DNA of 64,000 nucleotides from Rhodococcus sp. HNM0563 (GTDB lineage: Bacteria > Actinomycetota > Actinomycetes > Mycobacteriales > Mycobacteriaceae), in NCBI RefSeq assembly GCF_012726195.1, contig NZ_JAASAF010000012.1, positions 106,664 through 170,663 of the forward strand. Reading direction: 5' to 3'. The position numbers and the translations under genes were made by a program. Under the pieces are notes generated by a model, which saw only the letters and a list, made by a program, of their open reading frames with translations, was not told the DNA's origin and did no database searches. Numbering within the stretch: the stretch's first letter is position 1; each line of letters begins with the position of its first letter. Shown piece after piece: positions 31,780 to 43,643 of this stretch.

Positions 31780-33345
31780 TTACGGCCTCTCCAAGGTCGG
31801 AGCTGATACGGGCTCGCGGGGGCCCGGCTCGGTGTGTTCACGGTGGCCGGTGGCGTGGACGCGCGCACCGGGACCGTCCACAGGGAGGTCGATACCGAAA
31901 GTGGCGCCCTCTCCCGGGATGCTGTCCACCCACACCGAACCGTGGTGGGCGTCGGTGATGGCCCGCACGATCGCCAATCCGAGTCCCGCACCGCCACGTT
32001 CGGGTGCCGGCCCGTCGACGTCGGCAGGGCCGGGGTTACCACGCCGGAACCGCTCGAAGATGCGACTCGCGTCCTCCGGTGCCACACCGGGACCGGTGTC
32101 CTTCACCCACACCCGGAACAGACGATGCCCGTCATCGACGACGAAGGCAGATCCGAGCTGGATGACGTCGCCGGCGTGAGTGTGGGAGACCGCGTTGGTG
32201 GCGAGCTGCAACGCGGCCTGGGTGACACGCTGGCTGTCGATGTCGGCGACCCCCTCTGCCACTTCCATGAGCTGCCAGTCGCGGGTTCCGAGCATCTGTG
32301 CCTTGGCTTCGATGTCGAGTGTCAGGTCGGTGACGTCCACGTCGCGGCACGTCACGAAATCGGGGCGTTCGGCCTTGGCAAGCACAAGCAGGTCGCTGAC
32401 GATGCGGGCCATGCGATCGAGCTCGTCCTCGACGAGGCGAAGAGTCGCGGCGCGGGTGGTGGCATCGGTGGTTCGGTCGAGTTCCATCACTTCGAGGTGC
32501 CCGCGGATCACGGTGATCGGCGTGCGCAATTCGTGTCCGGCGTCGTCGACGAACCGTTGCTGGGTTGCGTGAGCCTGTTCCAAGCGATCGAGCATCGAGT
32601 TGAAGGTTTCGGCGAGCGCAGCAATATCGTCGCGCCCGTGGACGGGCACCCGACTCGTGAGGTCTTTCTCTCCGATCGACGCGGCGACCTCGCGCACCTG
32701 CCGGATCGGGGCGAGGATCTGGGCAGCGACAAGCCAGCCGATGACTGCGGTGAGTCCGAGTCCTCCGACCGCGACGAGCGCGATGGTGCGGATGGTCTCG
32801 CCGACCTGCGCTCGTTGTTCGGCGGTGAACACCGCGACGATGAGCGCGCCGTCGTCGCTACCCGAGGTGACGTCGGAACGGGCCCACCGTACCCGGCCGC
32901 CCGGGGCGTCGATGACGCCCGAACTGGTAGGTGTGGCAAGCATCTGGTCGAAGAGATTTCCGTCCTCGGTCAGGCCCGGCGGCAGGTCCGGCCTGTCGAG
33001 GGCGATACGCCGATCGAACAGCAGGTCACCACCGACGACCCCGACGATCACCTCACCTTCCGAGGTGTGTTGCCGGTTCAGGTACACCTCGAGCATCCGG
33101 TCCACGCTGGTGAACGGCGCGGCGGTGGTCGGGTCGACACCGACGGACGCGAAGGCGCGGAACTCGTCGATCTCCTGGGTGATGTCGGCGTTCGCGTCGT
33201 GGTCGACATCGTTGAGCAGCAACGCGCGGGCCGTGACAACGACCGACACCAGCGCGACGGCGGTGGTGAGGAGAATCCAGGTGAGGATGCGCCAGCGGGC
33301 AGGCAGGGCCGACCCTCGCGATGCAACCACCTCATCACTCGCCAT
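31780..33345 (-). CDS. HAMP sensor histidine kinase
   Basis: A 521-residue membrane kinase: TM1 about 18-40, extracytoplasmic sensor domain about 41-185, TM2 about 186-210, HAMP 211-263, H-box with phosphorylated His271 (DDAGHELRTP), N-box asparagine in LATNAVSHTHAG, and ATP-lid motifs KDTGPGV and GGAGLGLAIV. The C-terminus is a polar tail of about 35 residues. ATG 33345 lies 11 bases inside the upstream acidic-protein gene. The sensor domain resembles nothing I can name. It pairs with the regulator that follows after four bases. Confidence 0.93.
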   Translation of the reverse strand: MASDEVVASRGSALPARWRILTWILLTTAVALVSVVVTARALLLNDVDHDANADITQEIDEFRAFASVGVDPTTAAPFTSVDRMLEVYLNRQHTSEGEVIVGVVGGDLLFDRRIALDRPDLPPGLTEDGNLFDQMLATPTSSGVIDAPGGRVRWARSDVTSGSDDGALIVAVFTAEQRAQVGETIRTIALVAVGGLGLTAVIGWLVAAQILAPIRQVREVAASIGEKDLTSRVPVHGRDDIAALAETFNSMLDRLEQAHATQQRFVDDAGHELRTPITVIRGHLEVMELDRTTDATTRAATLRLVEDELDRMARIVSDLLVLAKAERPDFVTCRDVDVTDLTLDIEAKAQMLGTRDWQLMEVAEGVADIDSQRVTQAALQLATNAVSHTHAGDVIQLGSAFVVDDGHRLFRVWVKDTGPGVAPEDASRIFERFRRGNPGPADVDGPAPERGGAGLGLAIVRAITDAHHGSVWVDSIPGEGATFGIDLPVDGPGARVHATGHREHTEPGPREPVSAPTLERP

Positions 33346-33778
33346 CGTCGTCCCAGTCATCATCCTCGGTGTCGTCGTCCCAATCGTCATCGTCCCAGTC
33401 GTCGTCCCATTCCTGTGCGGGAGCGGGTAGCGGCTGACGTTGCACATCGGAGATCTGAGGTGTGGGAGGCGCCGTGTTCTCTGCCGTCGGCGCGACAGGT
33501 TCGACCGTAGGAACCGGACCGGGACGCACCGCCTCCGGGCCCGGCGCGTCGGTTTCCTCTGCGCCGTCACCGGGTGACTGCGACTGCGGTCCGCGCACGC
33601 GGGGAGCGTCGTCGGTCCTGCCGGGGTCGCGGGGATCGACCGACACCGTGATCGAAGCGTTGCCCACGTCCGGGGACCCGGCATGGCCGCCGAGTAACTG
33701 GCCCGCCCATGCGAGGCCCGCCGGAATCACCAACAGGGCTACCAGCGCAGAGATCCGCTTCACGATTGCCATGACCAC
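33335..33778 (-). CDS. small secreted acidic protein with Trp-Asp repeat tail
   Basis: A 147-residue protein with no recognised domain. The N-terminus has a basic start and hydrophobic run ALVALLVIPAGLAWA (about 10-25), a signal peptide or single membrane anchor. A Pro/Glu/Asp-rich, probably disordered middle follows. The last 25 residues are tryptophan-punctuated aspartate runs (DWDDDDWDDDTEDDDWDDD). It overlaps the histidine kinase gene by 11 bases. Its envelope position and gene coupling suggest a periplasmic accessory of the kinase, for example a cation or envelope-stress receptor; that is inference. The start is GTG 33778, or ATG two codons later. Confidence 0.75.
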   Translation of the reverse strand: MVMAIVKRISALVALLVIPAGLAWAGQLLGGHAGSPDVGNASITVSVDPRDPGRTDDAPRVRGPQSQSPGDGAEETDAPGPEAVRPGPVPTVEPVAPTAENTAPPTPQISDVQRQPLPAPAQEWDDDWDDDDWDDDTEDDDWDDDGE

Positions 33779-33794
33779 AATGTTCTGGCCTCGG

Positions 33795-33839
33795 CGTGAA
33801 CAGTTCGTGAAGCGAAGATGAGAGAGTCTTCATCTTTCG
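33795..33839 (-). promoter_or_regulatory. candidate OmpR-type direct repeat and inverted repeat
   Basis: CGTGAA occurs at 33795-33800 and 33806-33811, spaced 11 bases, one helical turn, as OmpR/PhoP-type regulators prefer; on the operon strand it reads TTCACG-N5-TTCACG. Next to it, CGAAGATGA (33813-33821) is nearly complementary to TCATCTTTCG (33830-33839). Both lie just upstream of the acidic-protein gene, a fit for autoregulation by the operon's response regulator. Confidence 0.45.
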
Positions 33840-33911
33840 ACACTCGTCGTGGTTGCGCCCGACCCGTGCCACCAGGCCCAACGGTCACCGGACAGCACGG
33901 TCGGGAGCCGG

Positions 33912-35348
33912 CTACTCCACCGGCTTACGCAGTGCCGCCATGAACATCGCGTCGGTGCCGTGCCGATGCGGCCACAGCTGCACGCCCGGCCCTGCACCGA
34001 GTTGCGGCACCCCCGGGACGAGTTCGCGGGTGTCGAGTTCTTCGACCCCGTAGCGGCGCACCGCGTCGGCGACGACCGCCACCGTCTCGGACACGTGCGG
34101 CGAGCACGTCGAATACAGCACGACACCGCCCGGACGCAACAATCCGATCGCAGATGCGAGAAGTTGCTTCTGCAGGCGCACCAGGTCGGCGACATCGCCA
34201 GGTCGGCGGCGCCACCGCGCCTCGGGCCTGCGGCGCAACGCCCCGAGCCCGGTGCAGGGCGCGTCGACGAGGATACGGTCGTAGCCGGGTTCGAGACCCG
34301 GTTCGCGTCCGTCCGCCACATGCACGGTGACCGGCAGACCACGAGCGGTCTTGCGAACCAGGTCGGCGCGGTGTTCGACCGGTTCGACGGCATCGACGGT
34401 GAACCCGTCGAGGTCGGCGAGCGCACCGAGCAACGCGGCCTTGCCACCCGGTCCGGCGCACAGGTCGAGCCAGCGTCCACCGTCGTCGCCGGTGAGCGGA
34501 GCCAGGGTCAATGCCCGGGCGACGAGTTGGCTACCTTCGTCCTGCACGGCGGCCATGCCTTCGCGGACGGGTTCGAGCCGGCCGGGGTCGCCGTGGTCGA
34601 GATGCACCGCGTACGGCGACCACTTGCCTTGTTCCCCACCGGTGATGAGCGCGAGTTCTTCGGCGGTGATGATCCCGGGGCGTGCCACGAGGTGCACGAT
34701 CGGGCGGGCATCGTCTGCAGCGAGCACCTCGGCGAGCTCCCCGGCGTCCGGGCCGAGTGCATGCGCGAACGCCTGCGCTATCCACACCGGGTGTGCGTGG
34801 CGGAACGCGAGGTGTCCCACCGGATCCCGGTCCGCGTCCGGAGCGAGCCGTTCGACCCATTGCCCCTCTGTCTGCTCCCCCACTCGCCGCAGCACCGCGT
34901 TGACGAATCCTGCTCGGCCCTGGCCGAATTCGGCGCGGACCAGATCCACACTGGTGGCGACAGCAGCGTGATGCGCGACGCGAGTCCGCAGCAGCTGGTA
35001 GGCACCCAGGCGCAGCACATCGAGCAGCGCACCGTCGATCTCGTCCACAGGACGCTGCGCGGCGGACTCGATGACCGCGTCGAGCATCCCCTGAGCGCGG
35101 CACGCACCGTACGTGAGTTCCGTTGCGAGCGCTGCGTCGCGGGAATCGAGTTTACGTTCACGCAACAGCGCGGGAAGGACGAGGTTGGCGTAGGCGTCAC
35201 GGTCCCGGACCGCGCGCAGCACGTCGCGCGCGGCGGTGCGCGCGGGATCGACCGCGGACTGCGATGGGCGGCGGGCCTGACGCGGTTTCGGGTTGCGATC
35301 GCCGGTTCCTTTTCCGGGACGCCGTGCGGGCCTGCGGGATTCGGTCAC
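33912..35348 (-). CDS. rsmB: 16S rRNA m5C967 methyltransferase RsmB
   Basis: Methylates C967 of 16S rRNA with S-adenosylmethionine. The N-terminal NusB-like RNA-binding domain spans about 35-170 and the C-terminal Rossmann methyltransferase about 270-478. SAM motif [14 protein letters not shown], catalytic [13 protein letters not shown] with the first cysteine and [10 protein letters not shown] with the nucleophile are all present. 478 residues. The start overlaps the fmt stop (GTGA). The first 30 residues are Arg/Pro-rich and probably flexible. Confidence 0.96.
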   Translation of the reverse strand: MTESRRPARRPGKGTGDRNPKPRQARRPSQSAVDPARTAARDVLRAVRDRDAYANLVLPALLRERKLDSRDAALATELTYGACRAQGMLDAVIESAAQRPVDEIDGALLDVLRLGAYQLLRTRVAHHAAVATSVDLVRAEFGQGRAGFVNAVLRRVGEQTEGQWVERLAPDADRDPVGHLAFRHAHPVWIAQAFAHALGPDAGELAEVLAADDARPIVHLVARPGIITAEELALITGGEQGKWSPYAVHLDHGDPGRLEPVREGMAAVQDEGSQLVARALTLAPLTGDDGGRWLDLCAGPGGKAALLGALADLDGFTVDAVEPVEHRADLVRKTARGLPVTVHVADGREPGLEPGYDRILVDAPCTGLGALRRRPEARWRRRPGDVADLVRLQKQLLASAIGLLRPGGVVLYSTCSPHVSETVAVVADAVRRYGVEELDTRELVPGVPQLGAGPGVQLWPHRHGTDAMFMAALRKPVE

Positions 35349-36268
35349 TGTGCACTCACTTCGGTGTCGAGGCGGGCGCCGCGCGCCCAGTCAGCGGCGG
35401 CCATCGCCTTCTTGCCGGGTGGCTGGACGGTGCCGAGCCGGACGGCGCTGGTTGCCGTCCCGATGAACAGGCCGTCCTTCCGGGCGAGAAGCTCGCCGGG
35501 TTCGAGAGTTTCGTCCGTTACGGTGACGGGTCCGAGCTTCACACGCAGGTCACCGATCATGGTCCACGCGCCGGGTGCCGGGCTCACGGCACGAATGTGG
35601 CGGTCGACGACGTGCGCGGGATGCGTCCACGTGACCCGGGCCGCGTCGACTGTGATCTTCGGGGCCAGCGAGACTCCCTCGGAGGATTGGGGTACGGGGC
35701 TGAGTATGCCGTCGGCGATACCGTCGAGGGTCGATTCGAGGAGGATCGCTCCAGCGTCGGCGAGGCGGTCGAGAAGGTCACCGGCCGTGTCGGTGGGGCG
35801 AATGGTCTCGGTGACCACGCCGTAGACGGGACCGGTGTCGAGGCCGGCCTCGAGCCGGAATGTGCTCGCGCCGGTGATCTCGTCGCCTGCGGCGAGTGCG
35901 GCCTGTACCGGTGCGGCGCCGCGCCACGCCGGGAGCAGCGAGAAGTGCAGGTTGACCCATCCCTGGGCGGGGATGTCGAGGACGTCCTGCGGGATCAACG
36001 CGCCATACGCGACGACCGGGCAGCAGTCGGGTGCCAGCTCGGTCAGTCGGGTCACGAACTCGGGGTCGCGCGGTGAGCGCGGGGTGAGCACCTCGATGCC
36101 GTGCTCGTCGGCGAGCCGGCCCACGGCCGACCGGACGGCTTTGCGACCGCGGCCTGCGGTGGTGTCGGGGCGGGTCACCACAGCCACGACCTCGTGCCGG
36201 TCGGATTCGATCAGTCGGCGAAGCGACGGGACAGCAGGCTCGGGTGTGCCCGCGAAGACGACGCGCAT
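35345..36268 (-). CDS. fmt: methionyl-tRNA formyltransferase
   Basis: Formylates Met-tRNAfMet with 10-formyl-tetrahydrofolate for initiation. Length 307, normal. N-terminal catalytic domain: [16 protein letters not shown] at the start and [20 protein letters not shown] near residue 108, with the catalytic Asn and His, and C-terminal OB fold from about residue 205. Coupled to rsmB by a four-base overlap. The priA-fmt-rsmB neighbourhood is typical; here a lipase and a NUDIX gene lie between priA and fmt. Confidence 0.97.
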   Translation of the reverse strand: MRVVFAGTPEPAVPSLRRLIESDRHEVVAVVTRPDTTAGRGRKAVRSAVGRLADEHGIEVLTPRSPRDPEFVTRLTELAPDCCPVVAYGALIPQDVLDIPAQGWVNLHFSLLPAWRGAAPVQAALAAGDEITGASTFRLEAGLDTGPVYGVVTETIRPTDTAGDLLDRLADAGAILLESTLDGIADGILSPVPQSSEGVSLAPKITVDAARVTWTHPAHVVDRHIRAVSPAPGAWTMIGDLRVKLGPVTVTDETLEPGELLARKDGLFIGTATSAVRLGTVQPPGKKAMAAADWARGARLDTEVSAQ

Positions 36269-36420
36269 GTCAGCGGACCACCGCTTCGACTCGAGGTGGT
36301 GCGGAGGGGCGGGGTCCGGTCGGACGTGTCACGAATACTGCTCCCGAATCTCGACGACGATGATTCCCACAGTCTAGGGAGTCGACGGGTGGCAGATCGG
36401 AGCAGCCGACTGTCGGCGAC

Positions 36421-37401
36421 TCAGAAGTTGCTCTGGATGATCATCTCGGGGATGCCGGTGCCCAACGCCACGGGAACACACTCGCCGAGACCGTATCGGT
36501 CCGGATCCAGAGCATGCCGAATCAGGGACAGCGCGAACGGGTCGTAGACCATGTTGAAATGCCCGGTCAGGTTCTGCGGGCACAGCTCCTGGATCACGTA
36601 GTTCAGTGCGCCACCGCTGCGCAGTGCGACGTTGCCGGAAGGCTGGATCACCTCGTCGACATTCGTGCCGATCGTCGTGTACTGCACTCCGGGCACAGTA
36701 TCGGTGGGGGTGTTGACCTCGGCGAGCAGCTCCGAGCCCTCGAGTTGCTGGACGAGCGCTTCGGAGAACGACTCCTGTGCGATCTCCAACGCTCCGGGTA
36801 CCAGCGCGGCAGCGGCACCGAGACCGTAGAAGGTTCCTCCGTAGCTCGGCGACGCGACACCTACCCAGCGGTCGACGAACTCGGCGCCGCCGAGTTCGTT
36901 GATGTAGTAGCGGGCGACGGTGGCGCCCTGCGAATAGCCGACGAGGTCGACCTCGTCGGTACCGGTGGCCGCGCGTACGGTGTCGACGAATCCGCCGAGC
37001 TGAGCGGCGCTGACACGGATGTCTCCGGTGCCGTACTCCTCGTCGCCCGCGGCGAGGCCGTAGTCCAGGACGAACACGCACCAACCGGACTCCGCGAGCA
37101 GTGGAGCGAGAGCAGCGAAGTCCGAGTAGCTGTTGGAATCGGTGCCGTGTGCCAGGATCACCGGCTTCGGATGTTCGCTCGACGGTCGGCAGGTGAAGTC
37201 ATTGGCGCCGGCGGGCGCTGCACCCCGGTGAGTCTCGGCGTACTCGGCAGCCTCTGCGTGAGTGCGAACTACCGGACCGGGGGTCGAGGGCACGAAAGCG
37301 GTGGAGCTTCCGGCGGGTTGGGCACCCGCTGGACCTGCGACGAGAGCGAGGCTGCACAGCGCACCCACCACGGCCGCACCCACCGTCCGATGTGTCCGCA
37401 C
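36421..37401 (-). CDS. secreted lipase (alpha/beta hydrolase, lipase class 2 / EstA type)
   Basis: A 326-residue exported esterase or lipase. The signal peptide is residues 1-28 (AAVVGALCSLALVAGPAGAQ). The oxyanion-side motif PVILAHGTDSN and nucleophile elbow DLVGYSQGATVARYY with Ser157 are intact, and a C-terminal His is in GHFNMVYDPFAL. GTG 37401 is preceded by AGGAAGG; the frame upstream is open without support. The product is likely extracellular or wall-bound and hydrolyses acylglycerols or esters. Divergent from the NUDIX gene. Confidence 0.88.
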   Translation of the reverse strand: MRTHRTVGAAVVGALCSLALVAGPAGAQPAGSSTAFVPSTPGPVVRTHAEAAEYAETHRGAAPAGANDFTCRPSSEHPKPVILAHGTDSNSYSDFAALAPLLAESGWCVFVLDYGLAAGDEEYGTGDIRVSAAQLGGFVDTVRAATGTDEVDLVGYSQGATVARYYINELGGAEFVDRWVGVASPSYGGTFYGLGAAAALVPGALEIAQESFSEALVQQLEGSELLAEVNTPTDTVPGVQYTTIGTNVDEVIQPSGNVALRSGGALNYVIQELCPQNLTGHFNMVYDPFALSLIRHALDPDRYGLGECVPVALGTGIPEMIIQSNF

Positions 37402-37431
37402 AGCGGCTTCCTTCCTCTGAACCCGACCCGA

Positions 37432-37441
37432 CACAATTGTG
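37432..37441. promoter_or_regulatory. palindrome between lipase and NUDIX genes
   Basis: CACAATTGTG is a perfect ten-base palindrome in the 126-base divergent gap, 31 bases upstream of the lipase start. The AT content is unusual for this region, which fits a promoter or operator, but no regulator is known. Confidence 0.35.
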
Positions 37442-37527
37442 ACCTGAAACAGTGGAGCTGTCTCGCCGACATGAGATTCCACGGAGAGAGAGATGGGTCA
37501 CCCGCGGGGCGCGGCTAGCATGTCGGG

Positions 37528-37947
37528 GTGGCAACGACCGGAGTGATCACCGTCAGTGCAGTCGTGTTGCGCAATGCGGAAGGCTCGTCGGTATTGACCG
37601 TCCGCAAGCGCGGAACCGATCGCTTCATGTTTCCCGGCGGAAAGCCCGAACCGGGTGAGACGGCCGCCGAAACGTTGATCCGTGAACTCGACGAGGAACT
37701 CGGCGTACGTCTCGACCCCGACGCCCTGCGACCGCTCGGAGTGTTCCGGGCCGCGGCCGCCAACGAAGCCGGTTTCGAGGTCGAGGCCACCGTGTTCGCA
37801 CATCCGACGGTGCCGATCGGGGGGCCGGCCGCCGAGATCGACGAGGTGCGCTGGCTCGACCTCGGCCTCGACGACATCCCGGACGACATCGCGCCACTGA
37901 CCGCACAGATGCTTCCCGCGCTGCGGGCCGATCTGCACGGGCACTGA
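37528..37947 (+). CDS. NUDIX hydrolase
   Basis: A 139-residue NUDIX pyrophosphohydrolase with a complete Nudix box: GGKPEPGETAAETLIRELDE then ELGV (about residues 38-62), including the REXXEE metal-binding glutamates. The substrate could be oxidised nucleotides (MutT-like) or another nucleoside diphosphate compound; the sequence does not tell. GTG start with GGGG-type ribosome site. It ends six bases before the convergent priA stop. Confidence 0.9.
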   Translation: MATTGVITVSAVVLRNAEGSSVLTVRKRGTDRFMFPGGKPEPGETAAETLIRELDEELGVRLDPDALRPLGVFRAAAANEAGFEVEATVFAHPTVPIGGPAAEIDEVRWLDLGLDDIPDDIAPLTAQMLPALRADLHGH

Positions 37948-37952
37948 TCCCG

Positions 37953-39971
37953 TCAGCCGATCTTCGGCGGGTCCATCTGGACACGCAGCGGCCCATTCGC
38001 TCGGCGTGCTGTGCGGGTCGCCTGCGCCTGCCGCAACGCCAGACCGAGTTCCCGTCCACGGTTGCGGGCAACCCGGATGAGCATGCGGTGCACCTCGTCG
38101 GGTTCCGGATCGTCGGCGCTGAACGGCAGCCGCTGACCGGGCGGTAACGGAACCGGTCCCAGCACCTCGGCACCGTCGGGCAGATGTGTGGCCGCGATCA
38201 GTTCGGCCACCGCCGTCGCTCCCCCGTCGATCGCGGCCATGTGCACGGCGGGCGGGAAACCGACCTCTGCGCGCTCGGCGACTTCGTTGCGCGCATGCCC
38301 GACCGGATCCCAGCGCACCAGCGCCTGCACGGTCGGGATCCCGGAATCCGCGACCACGACAACCTGACCGCCGTCCGAGAACGACCGCACCAGCGCCGAC
38401 GCAGTGAGCCACCGGCGCATCGTCTCTTCTGCGGCCCTCAGGTCGGCGCGGCCGAGCAGCGCCCAACCGTCGAGCAGCAGCGCGGCGCCGTATCCTCCGG
38501 GCACCACAGGTTCCGCACCGACGGTCGACACCACCAGAGCGGCACCTTCGGGTGCCGTGGCCTTCACCTCCGAGCCTCCCGACGTCACGACCGGCACACC
38601 GGGAAACGCTCGACCCAACTCCTCGGCGGTGCGTCCTGCTCCGACCACCACCGCGCGCAATGACCGAGCACCGCACGCATGACACCGATGGGTGGCGTCG
38701 GCAACACCGCACCACCGGCAGGCCGGCACCGCCGCCCCGTCGGGTCCACCGGCCGACGGCAACGCCAGGGGCCCGTTGCAGCGGCGGCACCGAGCGGGTG
38801 CCCGGCACTTACCGCACGCCAGAGCCGGGACATAGCCGCGACGCGGTACCTGCACCAGCACACCGTGCCCCGCAGCGAGCGCGGAACGGGCCGCCGCGAA
38901 CGCGATCGCGGGGAGGCGGGCTGCTCGGGCCGCAGGATCACGAGCCAATGCCTGATCACTGTCGGCGAGCGCGGTGACCTTGGGTGCGCACGCGCGCAGC
39001 AGCTCACGGGACGGGATCAGATCATGTGCCCATCCGGCCTCGACGAGCGCCTGGGTCTCGGCGGTGCGCGCGTGCCCCGCAACGACGACCGAAGCACCCG
39101 TGGCGTGGGCGCGCAGCGCCGCAACCTCTCGGGTGTGCGGGTAGGGCGAACGTGGTTCGCAGTGTAGGTCGTCGCCGTCGTCCCAGATGACGAGCAGTCC
39201 GAGCCGCGGTGTGGGGGCGAACACGGCGGCGCGAGTCCCCACCACGATGCGGGCCGAGCCGCGCAATGCGTCCAGCCAGCGTCGATAACGCTGCGCGGGA
39301 CCGAGACCGGCCGCGAGACCCACGACGTGTTCGGTCCCGGCAACTTCGATGCACGCGGACAGGACCCGGTCGAGGTCACGCTGATCGGGGACGACGAGCA
39401 CTGCCGCGCGGTCATCGGACGCGACGACTGCCGCGAGCTCGGCGAGTCGTCGCGGCCAGTCGTCGCCGGGAAGTACCTGCCACGCGGCACGAACGGCACG
39501 ACCGGCGCCGAGCGCTTCGAGAAAGTTGGCCCCATGTCGGTAGCGGGCCCACGCCGCGTGATCGATCTCGGGCACCGGGGGCACCGCGGTGACGCGGGTG
39601 GGTTCGGCTTCGACTCGGGCGTGTCTCGGCGGGACCGCGAGTCGCAAGACGTCTGCGCGGGTCCCGGCGTAGCGCGTGGCGACCTCGTCGGCGAGTCCGA
39701 CGATCTCCTCGGTGAGGACCACTTCCCCGGACACCACGCGATCGAGCCAGCCCAGTTTGCCCGGATGATCACTCGTCGCGACGCGGGACAGCAGGAATCC
39801 GTCGACGAGCCGCCCTGCGAACCGCACGCGGACGCGGACGCCCGGTCGGGCGTCCGCGTCGAACTCGTGCGGGATCAGGTAGTCGAATTCGCGGTCGAGG
39901 TGCGGCAGCGGAAGCAGCGGAAGCACCCGCGCGACCGGGTCGACTTCGGCAGCGCGTCGTGGCTCGGCCAC
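37953..39971 (-). CDS. priA: primosomal protein N' PriA, helicase motifs degenerate
   Basis: PriA restarts stalled replication forks. The 672-residue product has the 3'-DNA-binding N-terminal domain (DREFDYLIPHEFDADARPGVRV), a helicase core and the eight zinc cysteines (CGKCRAPARCRRC; CRWCGVADATHRCHAC, about 385-440). At the Walker A site (about 164-172) it reads QVLPGDDW instead of GVTGSGKTE, and the DEAH box is replaced by WDDGD. This loss is known for actinobacterial PriA; the protein is presumably a structural, non-helicase factor. GTG start. 18 bases separate metK from priA. Confidence 0.94.
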   Translation of the reverse strand: MAEPRRAAEVDPVARVLPLLPLPHLDREFDYLIPHEFDADARPGVRVRVRFAGRLVDGFLLSRVATSDHPGKLGWLDRVVSGEVVLTEEIVGLADEVATRYAGTRADVLRLAVPPRHARVEAEPTRVTAVPPVPEIDHAAWARYRHGANFLEALGAGRAVRAAWQVLPGDDWPRRLAELAAVVASDDRAAVLVVPDQRDLDRVLSACIEVAGTEHVVGLAAGLGPAQRYRRWLDALRGSARIVVGTRAAVFAPTPRLGLLVIWDDGDDLHCEPRSPYPHTREVAALRAHATGASVVVAGHARTAETQALVEAGWAHDLIPSRELLRACAPKVTALADSDQALARDPAARAARLPAIAFAAARSALAAGHGVLVQVPRRGYVPALACGKCRAPARCRRCNGPLALPSAGGPDGAAVPACRWCGVADATHRCHACGARSLRAVVVGAGRTAEELGRAFPGVPVVTSGGSEVKATAPEGAALVVSTVGAEPVVPGGYGAALLLDGWALLGRADLRAAEETMRRWLTASALVRSFSDGGQVVVVADSGIPTVQALVRWDPVGHARNEVAERAEVGFPPAVHMAAIDGGATAVAELIAATHLPDGAEVLGPVPLPPGQRLPFSADDPEPDEVHRMLIRVARNRGRELGLALRQAQATRTARRANGPLRVQMDPPKIG

Positions 39972-39989
39972 CGCTACCCGATCCCCGGG

Positions 39990-41204
39990 TTACAGACCGG
40001 CGGCCGCGCGGAGCTTCTCGGCGCGGTCGGTGCTCTCCCAGGGCAGGGAGATGTCGGTGCGACCGAAGTGGCCGTACGCGGCGGTCTGCGCGTAGATCGG
40101 CCGCAGCAGGTCGAGGTCGCGGATGATCGCGCCGGGGCGCAGATCGAACACCTCCCCGATGGCCTGCTGGATCTGTGCGGGATCGGTCTTCTCGGTGCCG
40201 AAGGTCTCCACGAACAGCCCGACGGGTGCGGCCTTACCGATAGCGTACGCGACCTGCACCTCGATGCGGTCGGCCAGGCCGGCGGCGACGGCGTTCTTCG
40301 CGACCCAGCGCATGGCATAGGCGGCCGAACGGTCCACTTTCGACGGGTCCTTGCCGGAGAACGCACCGCCGCCGTGGCGTGCCATGCCGCCGTAGGTGTC
40401 GACGATGATCTTGCGGCCGGTAAGCCCTGCGTCGCCCATCGGGCCGCCGAGCACGAACGACCCGGACGGGTTGACCAGCAGCCGGATGTCGGAGGTGTCG
40501 AGCTGCGCGAGGTTGGGGTCGGCCAGCACGGCATCGACGACATGGGTGCGCAGGTCGGGGGCGAGCAGGTTGTTCAGATCGATGTCCGCGGCGTGTTGCG
40601 TGGAGATGACGATGGTGTCGAGACGAACGGGGATGTCGCCGTCGTACTCGATGGTGACCTGGGTCTTGCCGTCCGGCCGCAGGTACGGGAGTACACCGGT
40701 CTTCCGGACCTCGGTGAGCCGTCGGGCGAGCCGATGCGAAAGGGAGATCGGAAGGGGCATCAGTTCGGGGGTGTCGGAGCAGGCGTAGCCGAACATCAGG
40801 CCTTGATCGCCGGCTCCCTGCAGGGCCACCTCGTCGTCGGTCAACGTGCCCGTGCGTGCTTCGTGGGAGACGTCGACGCCACCCGCGATCTCCGGCGACT
40901 GCGCGCCGATTGCGATGTTGACGCCACACGAGTTTCCGTCGAATCCCTTGGACGACGAGTCGTATCCGATCTCGAGGACACGGTCACGCACGATCTTGGG
41001 GATGTCTGCGTAGGCGGAGGTGGTGACCTCACCGACGACATGAACCTGTCCGGTGGTCACGAGGGTTTCCACCGCCACGCGCGAGCGGGGATCCGCGGTG
41101 AGCAGCGCGTCGAGGACGGAGTCGCTGATCGCGTCACAGATCTTGTCCGGATGTCCTTCTGTCACGGACTCACTGGTGAAAAGACGACCGCCGGTCTTGC
41201 TCAC
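39990..41204 (-). CDS. metK: S-adenosylmethionine synthetase
   Basis: Makes S-adenosylmethionine from methionine and ATP. 404 residues. Signature motifs: [16 protein letters not shown] at the N-terminus, [12 protein letters not shown] near residue 125 and [19 protein letters not shown] near residue 275. GTG 41204 has GAGGGAG four to eight bases upstream and matches the family N-terminus; the frame extends upstream only as noise. It lies in the gmk-rpoZ-coaBC-metK-priA chain. No SAM riboswitch was seen in the 160-base leader. Confidence 0.98.
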   Translation of the reverse strand: MSKTGGRLFTSESVTEGHPDKICDAISDSVLDALLTADPRSRVAVETLVTTGQVHVVGEVTTSAYADIPKIVRDRVLEIGYDSSSKGFDGNSCGVNIAIGAQSPEIAGGVDVSHEARTGTLTDDEVALQGAGDQGLMFGYACSDTPELMPLPISLSHRLARRLTEVRKTGVLPYLRPDGKTQVTIEYDGDIPVRLDTIVISTQHAADIDLNNLLAPDLRTHVVDAVLADPNLAQLDTSDIRLLVNPSGSFVLGGPMGDAGLTGRKIIVDTYGGMARHGGGAFSGKDPSKVDRSAAYAMRWVAKNAVAAGLADRIEVQVAYAIGKAAPVGLFVETFGTEKTDPAQIQQAIGEVFDLRPGAIIRDLDLLRPIYAQTAAYGHFGRTDISLPWESTDRAEKLRAAAGL

Positions 41205-41290
41205 AGAACTCCCTCTCGCCTGTTGGATGTAGCGCTGAACCGTACCTGGTGGAACACGAATGCCGATGATCGGGACACATCCGACCACGT

Positions 41291-41340
41291 GCCGACGCTA
41301 CTGCTCCCGGAGCGTCGGCGCGAGTGCTGAAAATCACTCG
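41291..41340 (-). terminator. tandem hairpins between coaBC and metK
   Basis: CGAGTG (41321-41326) pairs with CACTCG (41335-41340), and GCCGACGCT (41291-41299) with AGCGTCGGC (41311-41319), a perfect nine-base stem with an 11-base loop. On the minus strand both follow coaBC and precede metK. There is no T-run, so it may be an attenuating, processing or structural element rather than a full terminator. Confidence 0.5.
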
Positions 41341-41364
41341 AGCACATTGCCGGATGGGTTGCGA

Positions 41365-43638
<2,274 letters not shown>

Positions 43639-43643
43639 GGTGC

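Noticed and set aside
41205..41364. SAM riboswitch in the metK leader
   Set aside because: Only two simple hairpins are visible; no conserved SAM-box core was recognised.
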